Notes under the pieces: generated by a model | Database searches by the model: none | What the model was told of the DNA's origin: nothing | Seen by the model: only the letters and a program-made list of their open reading frames with translations | Assembly: GCF_000296695.1 (NCBI RefSeq) | Contig: NZ_BAFK01000008.1 | Span: 1-64,000, forward strand | Direction of reading: 5' to 3' | Source: Rheinheimera nanhaiensis E407-8 | GTDB taxonomy: Bacteria > Pseudomonadota > Gammaproteobacteria > Enterobacterales > Alteromonadaceae | DNA length: 64,000 bases | Shown: positions 36,265-46,062 of the stretch, piece by piece | How positions within the stretch are numbered: position 1 is the first letter of the stretch | How the letters are laid out: each line of letters starts with the position of its first letter | Position numbers and translations under genes: made by a program

Positions 36265-38352
36265 TTAAAAGCTATGGCTCCAGCTTAAGTTTAGTGTGCG
36301 GCCAATACCGGCAAAGTAACGGCCATTGGCCGGCGTACTTTGCGCATAGTAGGTAAAGTACTGTTTATCGGTCAGATTCTCGATACCCAGCGTCCAGCGA
36401 CCATAAGCACTGTCATAGCTGCTGCTGAAATCCAGCGTGGTATAACCGTCAAACTGCTCACCGGTATTCAGCGTATGACTGAACAGAATATTGGCCTGCA
36501 GGCGACTGCTAAGCTGTGGTAACCACAATTGCTGCCAGTACAGGTTTAACCGTTCCGGTGCGATATTTACACCGCCTAAGTCGGTTTCGGTTCGGCCATC
36601 ACCATCATTATCAAACTGACCATGGGTACGGGCATAGCTAAAACCGATCTGGCTATCCGTGCCGAAGTAATACTGGCCTTCGGCTTCAATGCCATCAATT
36701 TCGGTTTTCTCCCGCATTACACTGTAAATGCCATCGGCATCGGCTTGCAAACGCATGCCCAAGTCGGAATCAGAGCGGTAGGCACTGGCACGCAGTTGCC
36801 AGTTATCAAAGCTGAATTCAATGCCCAGTTCCAGATTGTCCGACAGCACCGGCTGCAGCGTTAGAAAGCTGTCGACTGATAAGCCCGGCGTGCTGATATC
36901 ACGCAATACCCGGCCCACATCCGGCATACTAAAGCCTTCGCTGTAGCTGACATACAGCCGCACCTCAGGGTGAAATTGCCATACTACGCCGGCGTTGCTC
37001 AGCAGCTCGTTAAAATCCGGTTCACCACCTTCGACAAAGGTGCTGTCGTAAGCCGCCAGCGTAGTAAAATCGTCTACCTTCAGCTTACCGTATTCGTAGC
37101 GGCCACCCAGGCTAAAGGTAAAGTTCTGCAATGCGCTGTAACGTAGCTGGGCAAAAGGTGCCAGATTGGTAAACTCAGCTTGCGGCACCCAGTTACGGCC
37201 ACTCAGTGCCAGTTCCTGATAGGTTTCATCCTGCAGCCAGTCGGCTCCGGTACTTAAATCCAAGCCGCTCAGGGCCAGATTAGGTTTAAACCAGGTTAAG
37301 CGGCTGCCATACTTGGTCGATTTATTCTGCGACTGATCGTAGAAGTTTTCGCCCAATGCCGGATCCTGAAACACAGCAAAACGGCCACCGCCGTATAGCG
37401 CGGCAAAGTCCTGTAAAAACAGCTGCCAGCTTAAACTGCCGCCCAACACCGCCTGATGCTGGTAGTCCAGCGTGGCGGTAGTCACCTTATTTTGCGGTGC
37501 CATACCTTCAGTGTCGCCGCGTTCAGATGTGGCCGGCGTGCCCGTGGTCACGTTGCCCGGGATCTGCACATAGTTGCCGTTACCGCGTAATTTAAAGTGG
37601 TTTACCATCAGCTGCAGGCTTTCATGCCCGCTCAGTTGCTGGCGCGCTTTAACAAACACATCGATACTGCGCGAGTCCATCGTATCGCCCTGAGTGCCAT
37701 CGACACCGATAAGATCGCCATTGCCATCGCGGTACATGCCGGTATCGCTGGCCGAAACGCCGGCCACCACAGCAAAGCCCTGTTGCTGATAGCTATGCAG
37801 ATAGCTGGCTTTATAGCTTTGGCTGTCGCTGCCGCCGGCGGTAGGTGTGGTAAAGCCGGCGCTAAGCTGATGGCGGTTTTCCGCGGCCGACTTGGTGACA
37901 ATGTTAATAATGCCGCCGCTGGCACCCATACCCTGAATCGCATTAGCACCGCGGATCACTTCAATGCGCTCTATCATCGCCGGGTCTATGGTTTTGCCAT
38001 CACGCGAGCCGTTACGCAGCGGGTTAGACTGCGGTACGCCGTCAATCATATACAGCGGTTCACGGCCACGCAGTGTTTCACCGGCCGAGGTCAGCTTTTG
38101 CCGGCTGGGAGAAAACCCCGGTAACAGGTTACCCAAAATGGCCGAAATGTCCTGAGTAAAGGCCAGTTGGCTGGCAATTTGCTCCTGCGTAATCACGGTA
38201 ATGGTGGCCGGCACTGTGCTGACCGGCGCACTGCTGCGCGTAGCATTAACCTGAATATGCTCAATGGCATCATCGTTGGCCTGTAACAGTGGGCTGCAAA
38301 CTAACCATGCTAAAGCGAGGCGTGATGGGGTAAAGCGGGGCAGTACAGACAT
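36265..38352 (-). CDS. TonB-dependent receptor, IutA-like siderophore receptor
   Basis: 695 residues from ATG 38352 (AAAGG upstream); an in-frame TTG 6 bp earlier is not needed. The signal peptide ends near 'SPLLQAND'. The plug motifs 'ETLRGREPLYMIDGVPQS', 'IDPAMIERIEVIRGANAI' and 'MGASGGIINIVTKSA' are closest in style to hydroxamate-type receptors of the IutA/FoxA group. The barrel ends in 'LSWSHSF'. It is followed by a PepSY membrane protein, and the promoter region holds a Fur-like site, so it is very likely iron-repressed. Confidence 0.85.
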   Translation of the reverse strand: MSVLPRFTPSRLALAWLVCSPLLQANDDAIEHIQVNATRSSAPVSTVPATITVITQEQIASQLAFTQDISAILGNLLPGFSPSRQKLTSAGETLRGREPLYMIDGVPQSNPLRNGSRDGKTIDPAMIERIEVIRGANAIQGMGASGGIINIVTKSAAENRHQLSAGFTTPTAGGSDSQSYKASYLHSYQQQGFAVVAGVSASDTGMYRDGNGDLIGVDGTQGDTMDSRSIDVFVKARQQLSGHESLQLMVNHFKLRGNGNYVQIPGNVTTGTPATSERGDTEGMAPQNKVTTATLDYQHQAVLGGSLSWQLFLQDFAALYGGGRFAVFQDPALGENFYDQSQNKSTKYGSRLTWFKPNLALSGLDLSTGADWLQDETYQELALSGRNWVPQAEFTNLAPFAQLRYSALQNFTFSLGGRYEYGKLKVDDFTTLAAYDSTFVEGGEPDFNELLSNAGVVWQFHPEVRLYVSYSEGFSMPDVGRVLRDISTPGLSVDSFLTLQPVLSDNLELGIEFSFDNWQLRASAYRSDSDLGMRLQADADGIYSVMREKTEIDGIEAEGQYYFGTDSQIGFSYARTHGQFDNDGDGRTETDLGGVNIAPERLNLYWQQLWLPQLSSRLQANILFSHTLNTGEQFDGYTTLDFSSSYDSAYGRWTLGIENLTDKQYFTYYAQSTPANGRYFAGIGRTLNLSWSHSF

Positions 38353-38375
38353 AACCAACCTTTATAAGTGTGAAA

Positions 38376-38394
38376 TATAATGAGAATGGTTCGC
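38376..38394. promoter_or_regulatory. Fur-like site upstream of the IutA-like receptor
   Basis: The TAATGAGAAT core with flanks matches the 19-bp Fur consensus at 13 positions. It lies 24-42 bp upstream of ATG 38352 on the receptor's side, where a repressor would block the promoter. Confidence 0.5.
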
Positions 38395-38581
38395 GTTTAT
38401 AATGCTGTTGTTAACAAATGTCAAGTGCTCAGGGCTATCACAGCCTGCTGAGCTAGCGCAAAATAAGGAACTTTTTTCGCTGCTTGAATTCTTAGCAAGC
38501 GGCCTTATATACAACAGGCTTTGCACTAACACACTGTTTTTACGGGAATGTCCCCGGCAACCAAAGAGGAAGGTAAAAACA

Positions 38582-38656
38582 ATGTTTCAGCGTATCCAGC
38601 CCCGCTGCGTGGCGATGCCGCCACCTGATTTTTCGCACCTATCTAACCAAAACTAA
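38582..38656 (+). CDS. Possible 24-residue peptide ahead of the ABC exporter operon
   Basis: ATG 38582 is preceded by an AAGAGGAAGG ribosome-site-like run and opens a 24-codon frame, with Arg, Cys and Pro residues ('RCVAMPPPDF') and ending 'SNQN'. It stops 21 bp before the ABC ATPase start. It could be a small translated leader or peptide, or chance. The rest of 38395-38581 shows no gene or clear promoter. Confidence 0.25.
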   Translation: MFQRIQPRCVAMPPPDFSHLSNQN

Positions 38657-38677
38657 CCATGCTGCGGAGAATTAATC

Positions 38678-39616
38678 ATGCTACAGGTATCCCATTTAAC
38701 GCGTCGTTATGGCGCTATGCTGGCGGTGAATAACGTCAGCTTTACTATCAAACCCGGTGAAATTGTCGGCCTGTTGGGCCACAACGGTGCCGGTAAAACC
38801 ACCATTATGAAAATGCTGACCGGCTATTTAGACGCCGATAGCGGCAGCATTAGCTTAAACGGTGCTGACATGGCGGTGGACCGCGCGGCGATACAGGCGC
38901 AAATTGGCTACTTGCCGGAAAGCCTGCCACTGTACCCGGATATGACAGTGGCCGACTATCTGGATTACGCTGCCACGTTAAAGGGCTTAAGCGGCAGCGC
39001 GAAAACCGCAGCCATCCGTTACGCCATCGCTGCCACCGACATTGCCGCTAAACTGCTGGCGCCGATTGCGACCTTATCGCGCGGTTTTAAACAGCGGGTT
39101 GGTGTGGCGCAGGCGATACTCAGCCGGCCGAAATTGCTGATCTTAGATGAGCCGACCAATGGCCTGGATCCGGCGCAAACCGAAGCGATGCGTAATTTAA
39201 TCCGTCAGTTGGCCAAAGACGCCACCGTGATTTTATCGACCCACATTATGCAGGAAGTGGATGCGCTTTGTAGCCAGGTGCTAATGCTGCGCGCCGGTGA
39301 ACTGGTGCTCGATAGCAGCTTAAGCACGCTGCGCCAAAGCAATAGCGTGCAACTGCACAGTACTATTAGCTTGTCCGCATTGCGCGAGGCTTTGGCGCCG
39401 GCTGTTGCCGGCCTGGAGATCAGCCAGCTTGCCGATGGCCAGTATCGCTTAACACTTAACGATACTCAGCACGATCTGAAAGCAGTGTGCCAGGCGACAG
39501 CACAAGCGGTGTTTCACGCCAACGCCAGCTTAAGCCAGCTGTTTATCGAGCAGCGCGATCTGGAAACGGTGTTCCGCCAGTTAAACAGCAACACGGAGGT
39601 GCAAGATGCAGCCTGA
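38678..39616 (+). CDS. ABC transporter ATP-binding protein (GldA-like)
   Basis: 312 residues. Walker A is 'GHNGAGKTT', the signature region reads 'LSRGFKQRVGVAQA' (SRG in place of SGG, as in many ABC-2 exporters), and Walker B is 'LLILDEPTNGLDP' with His in 'STHIMQE'. A roughly 90-residue C-terminal domain follows the ATPase. With the next gene it forms an ABC-2 exporter of the Gld type. It overlaps the permease gene by 11 bp. The substrate is unknown; in Bacteroidetes the related GldAFG is tied to gliding, but here that role should not be assumed. Confidence 0.85.
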   Translation: MLQVSHLTRRYGAMLAVNNVSFTIKPGEIVGLLGHNGAGKTTIMKMLTGYLDADSGSISLNGADMAVDRAAIQAQIGYLPESLPLYPDMTVADYLDYAATLKGLSGSAKTAAIRYAIAATDIAAKLLAPIATLSRGFKQRVGVAQAILSRPKLLILDEPTNGLDPAQTEAMRNLIRQLAKDATVILSTHIMQEVDALCSQVLMLRAGELVLDSSLSTLRQSNSVQLHSTISLSALREALAPAVAGLEISQLADGQYRLTLNDTQHDLKAVCQATAQAVFHANASLSQLFIEQRDLETVFRQLNSNTEVQDAA

Positions 39617-42494
39617 TAACACCCAACACGCCCGCACCATGCTGTGGCGTATCGCGCAAAAAGAAATCAGCCTGTTTTTCGCCTCACCGGTCAGTTACCT
39701 GTTTTTAGGTGGCTTTTTGGCGGTGGTGCTGTTTATGTTTTTCTGGGGCGAAGCGTTTTTTGCCCGCAATATTGCCGATGTGCGGCCGCTGTTTAATGCG
39801 ATGCCGCTGCTGCTGATTTTCCTTGCCAGCAGCTTAACCATGCGGCAGTGGAGTGAAGAGCGCCGAAGCGGCACCCTGGAGCATGTGCTGACCCAAAGCA
39901 CGCCGCTGTGGCAGTTTGTGCTGGGTAAATTTATTGGCTGTAGCCTGCTGCTGTTACTGGCGCTGCTGTTGACCTTACCACTGCCCTTTACCGTATCTAT
40001 GCTGGGTGAGCTGGACTGGGGCCCGGTGTGGGCCGGTTATCTGGCGACCTTGCTGCTGGGTATGCTGTATCTGGCGATAGGCCTTTACGCCTCGGCGCGC
40101 AGCGACAACCCGATAGTGGCGCTGTTGCTGGCGGTGCTGCTGTGTGGCGTATTTTACTTAGTGGGCAGCAATGTGATTACCAGTTTGTTTGGCCAGAATA
40201 TCAGCCAGTGGTTAAGCTTAGTGTCGACCTCAGGCCGCTTTGATGCCATTAGCCGCGGCATGCTGGATGCGCGTGATTTACTGTATTTTGTCAGCTTAAC
40301 CCTGGTGTTTTTAACACTGAACTGCTGGGCGCTGGAGCGCGGCCGCTGGAGTGAGCAGCGCAGTAACACGGCCAAACGCTGGCAGTGGGCGGCCAGCCTG
40401 ATGATCGTCAATGCGCTGGCGCTGAATTTATGGCTGGGGCAGTTATCCGCGCTGCGCTTTGACAGCACCGCCGGCCAACAATTTACCTTGTCAGAGGCCA
40501 GCAAACAGCAGCTGGCACAATTACAGGAGCCGTTGCTGCTGCGCGGTTATTTCAGCAGTAAAACCCACCCGCTGCTGGCGCCCTTAGTGCCGCAACTGAG
40601 TGATTTATTGCGCGAATACGAAATTGCCGGCAAAGGCCGTATTAAGCTGGAACTGGTTGACCCGTTAAGCTCTGCTGAGGCAGAAAAGCAGGCCAATCAG
40701 GAGTTTGGTATCGAGCCGGTGCCGTTTCAGGTGGCCGACCGCTATCAGTCGTCGATTGTCAGCAGTTACTTTAATGTGCTGGTGCAATACGGCAGCGAAT
40801 ATAAAGTGCTGGGCTTTCGCGATCTGATTGAAGTGAAATCAGGCGGCGAGGCCGAGCTTAACGTGCAGCTGCGCAACCCGGAGCTGGATATTACCCGTAC
40901 TATCCGTAGCGTGATGCAGGGCTACCAGGCCGGTGGTGAGCTCTTTGCGGCGGTAAATAAACCCCTTACTTTTACCGCCTACTTGTCAGATAGCAGCAAG
41001 TTGCCCGCGCAGTTGCAGCAGTTCGCTGCTGATATCAACAGCGTGCTGGATAAACTGGCAAATGAGGCTGGCGATAAACTACAGCGCCAGACGCTGGATC
41101 CGGATGCCAACGGCGGCGAGCTGGCACAGCAGTTGGCCAACGACTACGGCATCAGCCCGCTGGTGACCGGTTTACTGGACCCTAACCCGTTTTACTTCCA
41201 TTTACTGCTCGGGGATGGTGAGCAGCTGGTGCAAATTCCGCTGGACGATTTCTCGGCCGACAGCTTTGAGCGTAACTTCAGCGCGGCAGTAAAACGCTTT
41301 GCCAGTGGTTATCGCAAAACCGTGGCCTTAGTGGCACCGGCGGCCAACCCTTACGGTGGCGGTGTCAGCTTTAGCCAGTTGCAGCAGTACCTTGGCGATG
41401 AGCTAAATGTGAAAACCGAAGATCTGAGCGATGGCAGCGTTGCCAGCGATGCCGACATTCTGCTGCTGGCCGCGCCGGATAAGCTGGATGACAAGGCACT
41501 GTTTGCCGTTGATCAGTTTTTAATGCAGGGCGGCACCGTATTGCTGGCCAGCTCGCCATACAGTGCTGACTTTAGCGGCCGTAGCCTGAACCTGAAAACA
41601 GTGCAATCGGGCCTGGCTGACTGGCTGGCGCATCATGGCATCAACCAGCAAAACACCTTAGTGCTGGATAAACAAAGTGCCGCCCTGCCACTGCCGGTGA
41701 CGCGCGATCTGGGCGGCTTTCGCGTGCAGGAAGTGCGGATGCTGGATTACCCCTACTTTATCGATGTGCGCCAGAGCGGCTTAAATACTGAGCATCCGGC
41801 CACCGCCGGCCTGCAGCAACTGACGCTGAGCTGGGCATCGCCGCTAAGTATTGATAGCGGGAAAAACAGCGCGCGTAAGGTCACAGAGCTTATTCACAGC
41901 TCCGGCCGTGCCTGGCTGTCAGACAGTACGCAAGTGCTGCCGCCGCTGGATCACTATGGCGAGCTGAGTTTTACACCAGAAGGCGAGCTGCAGTCTTATC
42001 TGCTGGGCGCTGTGGTAGAGGGCGAATTTAGCTCCTACTTTGCCGGTAAAGACTCGCCGCTGTTAGCGGCTGCTAATGAGGCGGCGGCTGATGACGCAAA
42101 CGAAGATGCTGCCGCTGACGAGCCAACGCTCAATGTCTCGTCGGTACTCAGCCGTTCGCCTTCGTCAGCGCGCTTAATTGTGCTCAGTTCAAACGACTTT
42201 ATCAGCGACACCGCGCTGCAGCTCAGCGGTGCCGCCAATGGTGTGCAGGACATAGCCGCGCTGCAGCTGATTGCCAATACGCTGGACTGGGCGCTGGATG
42301 ATGCGGCGCTGACCAGTATCCGCGCCCGCGGCCAGTTTAACCGCACGCTAATGCCAATGGATGAGGGCAGCCAGCAGTTCTGGGAATACCTGAACTATGG
42401 CCTGGCCTTGCTGCTGCTGGCGGGGCTGATTGTGCTGCAGCGCAGCCTGCAAAAACGGCGCCAGCTGGCCTGGCTGAAACAACTGGCAGACTAA
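39606..42494 (+). CDS. Fused ABC-2 permease (GldF-like) and GldG-like auxiliary protein
   Basis: 962 residues. Residues 1-260 hold six membrane helices of an ABC-2 permease ('ISLFFASPVSYLFLGGF', 'LTMRQWSEERRSGTLEHVLT'). A single helix leads into a large extracytoplasmic GldG/ABC_transp_aux domain (about 270-890, 'FTLSEASKQQLAQLQEPLLL', 'TRTIRSVMQGYQAGG'-type segments). A final helix near 935 precedes a basic tail. In Bacteroidetes GldF and GldG are separate; here they are one polypeptide, as in many proteobacteria. A low-complexity Ala/Asp/Glu stretch lies around 820-835. Confidence 0.82.
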   Translation: MQPDNTQHARTMLWRIAQKEISLFFASPVSYLFLGGFLAVVLFMFFWGEAFFARNIADVRPLFNAMPLLLIFLASSLTMRQWSEERRSGTLEHVLTQSTPLWQFVLGKFIGCSLLLLLALLLTLPLPFTVSMLGELDWGPVWAGYLATLLLGMLYLAIGLYASARSDNPIVALLLAVLLCGVFYLVGSNVITSLFGQNISQWLSLVSTSGRFDAISRGMLDARDLLYFVSLTLVFLTLNCWALERGRWSEQRSNTAKRWQWAASLMIVNALALNLWLGQLSALRFDSTAGQQFTLSEASKQQLAQLQEPLLLRGYFSSKTHPLLAPLVPQLSDLLREYEIAGKGRIKLELVDPLSSAEAEKQANQEFGIEPVPFQVADRYQSSIVSSYFNVLVQYGSEYKVLGFRDLIEVKSGGEAELNVQLRNPELDITRTIRSVMQGYQAGGELFAAVNKPLTFTAYLSDSSKLPAQLQQFAADINSVLDKLANEAGDKLQRQTLDPDANGGELAQQLANDYGISPLVTGLLDPNPFYFHLLLGDGEQLVQIPLDDFSADSFERNFSAAVKRFASGYRKTVALVAPAANPYGGGVSFSQLQQYLGDELNVKTEDLSDGSVASDADILLLAAPDKLDDKALFAVDQFLMQGGTVLLASSPYSADFSGRSLNLKTVQSGLADWLAHHGINQQNTLVLDKQSAALPLPVTRDLGGFRVQEVRMLDYPYFIDVRQSGLNTEHPATAGLQQLTLSWASPLSIDSGKNSARKVTELIHSSGRAWLSDSTQVLPPLDHYGELSFTPEGELQSYLLGAVVEGEFSSYFAGKDSPLLAAANEAAADDANEDAAADEPTLNVSSVLSRSPSSARLIVLSSNDFISDTALQLSGAANGVQDIAALQLIANTLDWALDDAALTSIRARGQFNRTLMPMDEGSQQFWEYLNYGLALLLLAGLIVLQRSLQKRRQLAWLKQLAD

Positions 42495-42506
42495 ACAGGA
42501 GGCGAT

Positions 42507-43445
42507 ATGACACCTTTAATGCGTAATTTAACTGTGCTGCTTATCGCCCAGTTGCTGTTGGCACTGTGGCTGGTTAGCAGCAGTCATGATGACATTGTGA
42601 CGGAGCCACTATTGCCACAGCTGTCGGCCGCCGACCGCCTGGAGCTTAGCAGTAAGGATGGCATGCTGACGCTGACGAAACAGGGTGATAACTGGCAGCT
42701 AACGGGCGGCCTGCCGGTCAGCCACAGCAAGCTGGATAACCTGCTGCGTGAGTTAACGGCGCTGAAAACCGGCTGGCCGGTAGCGCAAAGTGCTGAGGCG
42801 CAAAGCCGCTTTAGTGTGGCTGAGGATAAGTTTGAGCAAAAGCTGGTGCTAAAACAGGGCGACAACGTGCTGCACACGCTGTATCTGGGTGATAGCCCGG
42901 CGTTTCGTCAGCTGTATGTCCGCACCGATGACGACGAGGCTATCTACAAAGCAGCGCTTAACCGCTTTGAGCTCAGCGTGGACGAGAGCGCCTGGCTGGA
43001 TAAGCAGTTACTGCGCTTGCCGGTGGTCGAGCGCATCGCCCAGGGCGACAACAGCTTAAGCCGGCAGGGCGAGACCTGGCAGCTAACGCTTAATGGCGAA
43101 AGCCACAGTGCGGATAGCGCAGCAGCCCGTGCGCTGGTGGCGAAGCTCAGCTCATTATCTGTGCTGAAGCGGGCGGATAAAGCGCCGCTTAGCAGCGATA
43201 TTACTGAGCTTAAGGTGCGCAGCAGTGCCCGCGATTATCAGTATCAGCTGGTCAAGCAGGACGATATGGCGCTTATCCGCCGTAACGATATCAACCACTG
43301 GTTTGAACTTAGCCAAAGCCAGTTTGAGCAGCTGCAGGCTATCGACTGGCTGGCGTTGCAGCGCTCAGATGAGCAGCAGGGTAACCAGCCCGGCGAAGTG
43401 GCCGCCAGTGAAGACACAGGGCAGCCAGCCGCCAGCGGCGATTAG
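42507..43445 (+). CDS. DUF4340 domain protein
   Basis: 312 residues with an N-terminal signal anchor ('VLLIAQLLLALWLVSS') and then the DUF4340 pattern: 'LTLTKQGDNWQLTGGLPVS', 'LLRELTALKTGWPVAQS' and 'LYLGDSPAFRQLYVRT'. It ends in an acidic, Gly/Ser-rich tail. It is the third gene of the exporter operon (12 bp after the permease) and a common companion of GldG-like proteins. It is probably an envelope accessory of the transporter. A terminator follows. Confidence 0.78.
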   Translation: MTPLMRNLTVLLIAQLLLALWLVSSSHDDIVTEPLLPQLSAADRLELSSKDGMLTLTKQGDNWQLTGGLPVSHSKLDNLLRELTALKTGWPVAQSAEAQSRFSVAEDKFEQKLVLKQGDNVLHTLYLGDSPAFRQLYVRTDDDEAIYKAALNRFELSVDESAWLDKQLLRLPVVERIAQGDNSLSRQGETWQLTLNGESHSADSAAARALVAKLSSLSVLKRADKAPLSSDITELKVRSSARDYQYQLVKQDDMALIRRNDINHWFELSQSQFEQLQAIDWLALQRSDEQQGNQPGEVAASEDTGQPAASGD

Positions 43446-43468
43446 TTGCGAGTCTTATTCTCGCTGCT

Positions 43469-43500
43469 CACAGGCCGCTGCTGCGGCCTGTGTTATTTTA
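43469..43500 (+). terminator. Terminator of the ABC exporter operon
   Basis: CACAGGCCGC / GCGGCCTGTG (43469-43478 and 43483-43492) is a perfect 10-bp stem with a 4-nt loop, followed by TTATTTTA. Confidence 0.8.
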
Positions 43501-43550
43501 ACGCGTAATCGGCTAAGCTTCGCCTCCTGAGCTAAGCGGTCAGGCGGATT

Positions 43551-44177
43551 ATGACGCAGTACAGTATCCTTGCGGCCCCGGCAGAGCACCTGCTGCTGGA
43601 GAAAAACAGCGAGTTTCTTACCTTTTTACACCCCATCGACAGCCGCGACAACGCCATGGCCTGGGTGGCGCATTACCGTGCGCGCTACGCCGATGCCAAC
43701 CATGTCTGCTGGGCTTATATCATCGGCAATACCCGCCAGCCACAAACCCAGGCTTTTAGTGATGATGGCGAGCCAGGCGGCACGGCCGGTAAACCTATGC
43801 TGCATGTACTCACCGAGCGCGAGCTGGGTAACTGCCTGGCGGTGGTGGTGCGTTATTTTGGCGGCGTTAAACTGGGCGCCGGTGGTTTAGTGCGGGCCTA
43901 TTCCAATGCGGTATCGCAGGCGGCGGGCAAAGCCCGGCTGCGTCTGATCAGCCCCAGTGTCGAGCTGACTATAGTTGTCAGTTTCGCCTTTGAAGCACGC
44001 TTACGGCAGTTACTGCAGCAATACAACGCAGTGCTGGATAATGTTAGTTACAGCGACAAGGTAAGGCTAAGCATCAGCCTGCCACAGGATGCTGAGCCGG
44101 CACTGCGCGAACAACTTATTAATGAAACTGCCGGCGCAGCGCTGATTAGTACGGCCGACTCGCACGCTGGCGTTTAG
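43551..44177 (+). CDS. yigZ: YigZ/IMPACT family protein
   Basis: 208 residues. The N-terminal IMPACT domain has 'FLTFLHPIDSRDNAMAWV', 'FSDDGEPGGTAGKPML' and 'VVVRYFGGVKLGAGGLVRAY', a motif set specific to YigZ/YvyE. A ferredoxin-like DUF1949 domain follows (about 140-200). The cellular role is not settled in bacteria. It is monocistronic, between the exporter and the SMC operon. Confidence 0.9.
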   Translation: MTQYSILAAPAEHLLLEKNSEFLTFLHPIDSRDNAMAWVAHYRARYADANHVCWAYIIGNTRQPQTQAFSDDGEPGGTAGKPMLHVLTERELGNCLAVVVRYFGGVKLGAGGLVRAYSNAVSQAAGKARLRLISPSVELTIVVSFAFEARLRQLLQQYNAVLDNVSYSDKVRLSISLPQDAEPALREQLINETAGAALISTADSHAGV

Positions 44178-44234
44178 CGCCAAACCGTGGATAATAGCCT
44201 TTTTATTGCAGCAAGCAGGAACGCTTAACCGCGC

Positions 44235-45482
44235 ATGATATCCCCGCGTAAAATTTTAAAATGCCTGGATGAACACTGGCAGGTGCTGGAAGCTTTAATT
44301 GGCCGCAGTAACCTGGGCAGTTTCAGCTTTCAGGATGTGCAGGCGCTGATAAAGCGCTTTAACCCGGCGTACAGCAGTGAGCAAATATACAAAGAAGCGC
44401 AGCGCCTGCTACAGGCTGAGGTGTTTATTCCGCTGGCCAAATCCAGCCAGCTGGAACTGAACCGCGCCGTGCTGGAATTTGCCGAATATCTGCTGCAGGA
44501 GCATAACCTGGGTATGGCCGAGGATATTCAAAGCCGTATTCATGAGCTAAACCGGCTGGCGCGTAAACTGGAGCTGGCGGCTAAAGGCCGTGATGCCAGC
44601 GAGCTAAAGCGCTTTATCTGGCAGATGGACGAGCGCATCCGCGAGGTGGTAAAGCATTTTGGCAAAAACGAAACCGCCATTTTAAACCTGGTTGATAAGG
44701 CCAAGGCCGATGAGCGCAATTTATCCTTAGCGCGCCGTTATAGCGCGGTAATGGAAGCCTTTGATGATTACATTGAGCCGATGCTGCAGCTGATTGATAT
44801 CAAAGGCCCGTTTCAGGCCACCATTGCCAGTTTAGAGGCGCTGCTTAGCAAGCAAATCAGCGCGTTGGACATCAGCGGCGGGCTAAGCCATGAAAAAGAG
44901 CTGTTGCTGCAGCTGCGCACCCGCTTGCTGGATATGAACCAGATTGGCCGTGAAAGCCTAAGCCGTAGCGCCGATGCGTTAATGCCGCTGCGCGAAGAGC
45001 TGCGTAAAAACACCTTGTTAGCGCGTAACGCCAGTGCCGTGCTGGGCTTAATGCGCAAAAAAGGCATTGATCTCACGCTAAGCCAGCTGCCGGTGGTAAT
45101 CGCCTCGGATTCACAGCGTTTCTCGCTGGGCAGTGCTAATCAGCTGACCAGCTATATGGCCGAACTTGCCAACTACCAGCAAGCTGAATACCAGCTGCCG
45201 ACCCAACAAGACGAGCGCGTGGCACCGAACTTACAGCTGCCCGATTACGACAGCGTGCTAAGCAGAGCGCGCACTAGCGGCGCTATTACTAACCTGGCGC
45301 GCTGGCTGGACGATAACTACCCGAATTTAGCCTTAGATGAACTGCTGTATCTGTATCAGGCATTAAGCCGCGAAGAGGGGCTGGCACTTGAACATCGCAG
45401 CCACGCCATTGAACTGACATTACAGCAGCATAAGTTAACCCTTTACCCGTTTGCGCAGGAGGCTAAGGCCGATGCAACTTGA
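44235..45482 (+). CDS. MksF-like kleisin subunit of an SMC complex
   Basis: 415 residues, mostly helical. The N-terminal 75 residues look like a winged-helix region ('ILKCLDEHWQVLEALI', 'FSFQDVQALIKRFNP'), followed by long helices and a second wing-like C-terminus ('LDELLYLYQALSREEGLA'). The length, position before a roughly 200-residue protein and an SMC-like ATPase, and overlapping reading frames match MksF of MksBEF condensins (JetA in Wadjet). Kleisins bridge the SMC heads. The assignment rests on operon structure more than on sequence motifs. It overlaps the next gene by 11 bp. Confidence 0.62.
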   Translation: MISPRKILKCLDEHWQVLEALIGRSNLGSFSFQDVQALIKRFNPAYSSEQIYKEAQRLLQAEVFIPLAKSSQLELNRAVLEFAEYLLQEHNLGMAEDIQSRIHELNRLARKLELAAKGRDASELKRFIWQMDERIREVVKHFGKNETAILNLVDKAKADERNLSLARRYSAVMEAFDDYIEPMLQLIDIKGPFQATIASLEALLSKQISALDISGGLSHEKELLLQLRTRLLDMNQIGRESLSRSADALMPLREELRKNTLLARNASAVLGLMRKKGIDLTLSQLPVVIASDSQRFSLGSANQLTSYMAELANYQQAEYQLPTQQDERVAPNLQLPDYDSVLSRARTSGAITNLARWLDDNYPNLALDELLYLYQALSREEGLALEHRSHAIELTLQQHKLTLYPFAQEAKADAT

Positions 45483-46062
45483 TTTAACCGTGCTGACACA
45501 GCTGGCCGAGATCTATAAAAAACTCAGTGCCGGCTACCATATCAGCGAGCAGGATGTCGCACTGTGGCAAGAGCTGGACGCGCAGGAAGACGCCTACAGT
45601 GCACTGTTTTCCGGCCTGGGAAATACGCTAAAGCGTGATAGCCGGGGCTTTTTCTATTTTGATGTTGATGATGCCAGCGCCAATATGGGCAAAATTTCCC
45701 GTTTGTTTGCGCTGACCATTTATGCGCTGGTGGAATATTTTGCCGATCAGGGTCGCGATCCGCTACAAGCGCTGTTTGATACCGAATTGGACCACGAGGT
45801 GTTCGCGGCCATAGTGCAAAAACAATATCACCTGTTTGAACAGCTGGATATCTTTAGCGCCACCGATGTAAAACGCGAAGTGGCCAACCGGATGCTGCGC
45901 TTAGGTTTAGCGCGGCAAAGTGGCGACAATATTAAGCTGCTCTCACCGGTGCACCGTTACTTAGATGCCTTATTGCAGCTGGACGATGGCGTAGCGCCGG
46001 CCTCCAGCGATACAGTGTTATTGGTTGATACCCCGGCTACTGAGGAGATAAGCGATGTCTGA
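45472..46062 (+). CDS. MksE-like kite subunit of an SMC complex
   Basis: 196 residues from ATG 45472, with AGGAGG (about 10 nt upstream) inside the preceding gene. It is a helical protein with tandem winged-helix character: 'HISEQDVALWQELDAQEDAY', 'RGFFYFDVDD', then 'REVANRMLRLGLARQSGDNIKLL' as a recognisable wing. It fits MksE (JetB/DUF4194-like kite) in size and place. It overlaps the SMC gene by 8 bp, so the three are translated together and presumably at fixed ratio. Confidence 0.62.
   Translation: MQLDLTVLTQLAEIYKKLSAGYHISEQDVALWQELDAQEDAYSALFSGLGNTLKRDSRGFFYFDVDDASANMGKISRLFALTIYALVEYFADQGRDPLQALFDTELDHEVFAAIVQKQYHLFEQLDIFSATDVKREVANRMLRLGLARQSGDNIKLLSPVHRYLDALLQLDDGVAPASSDTVLLVDTPATEEISDV

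Noticed and set aside
38402-38656. 84-codon plus-strand ORF upstream of the ABC exporter
   Set aside because: It starts in the receptor's promoter region without a ribosome site, and its sequence has no protein-like pattern; only the last 24 codons have a plausible start.
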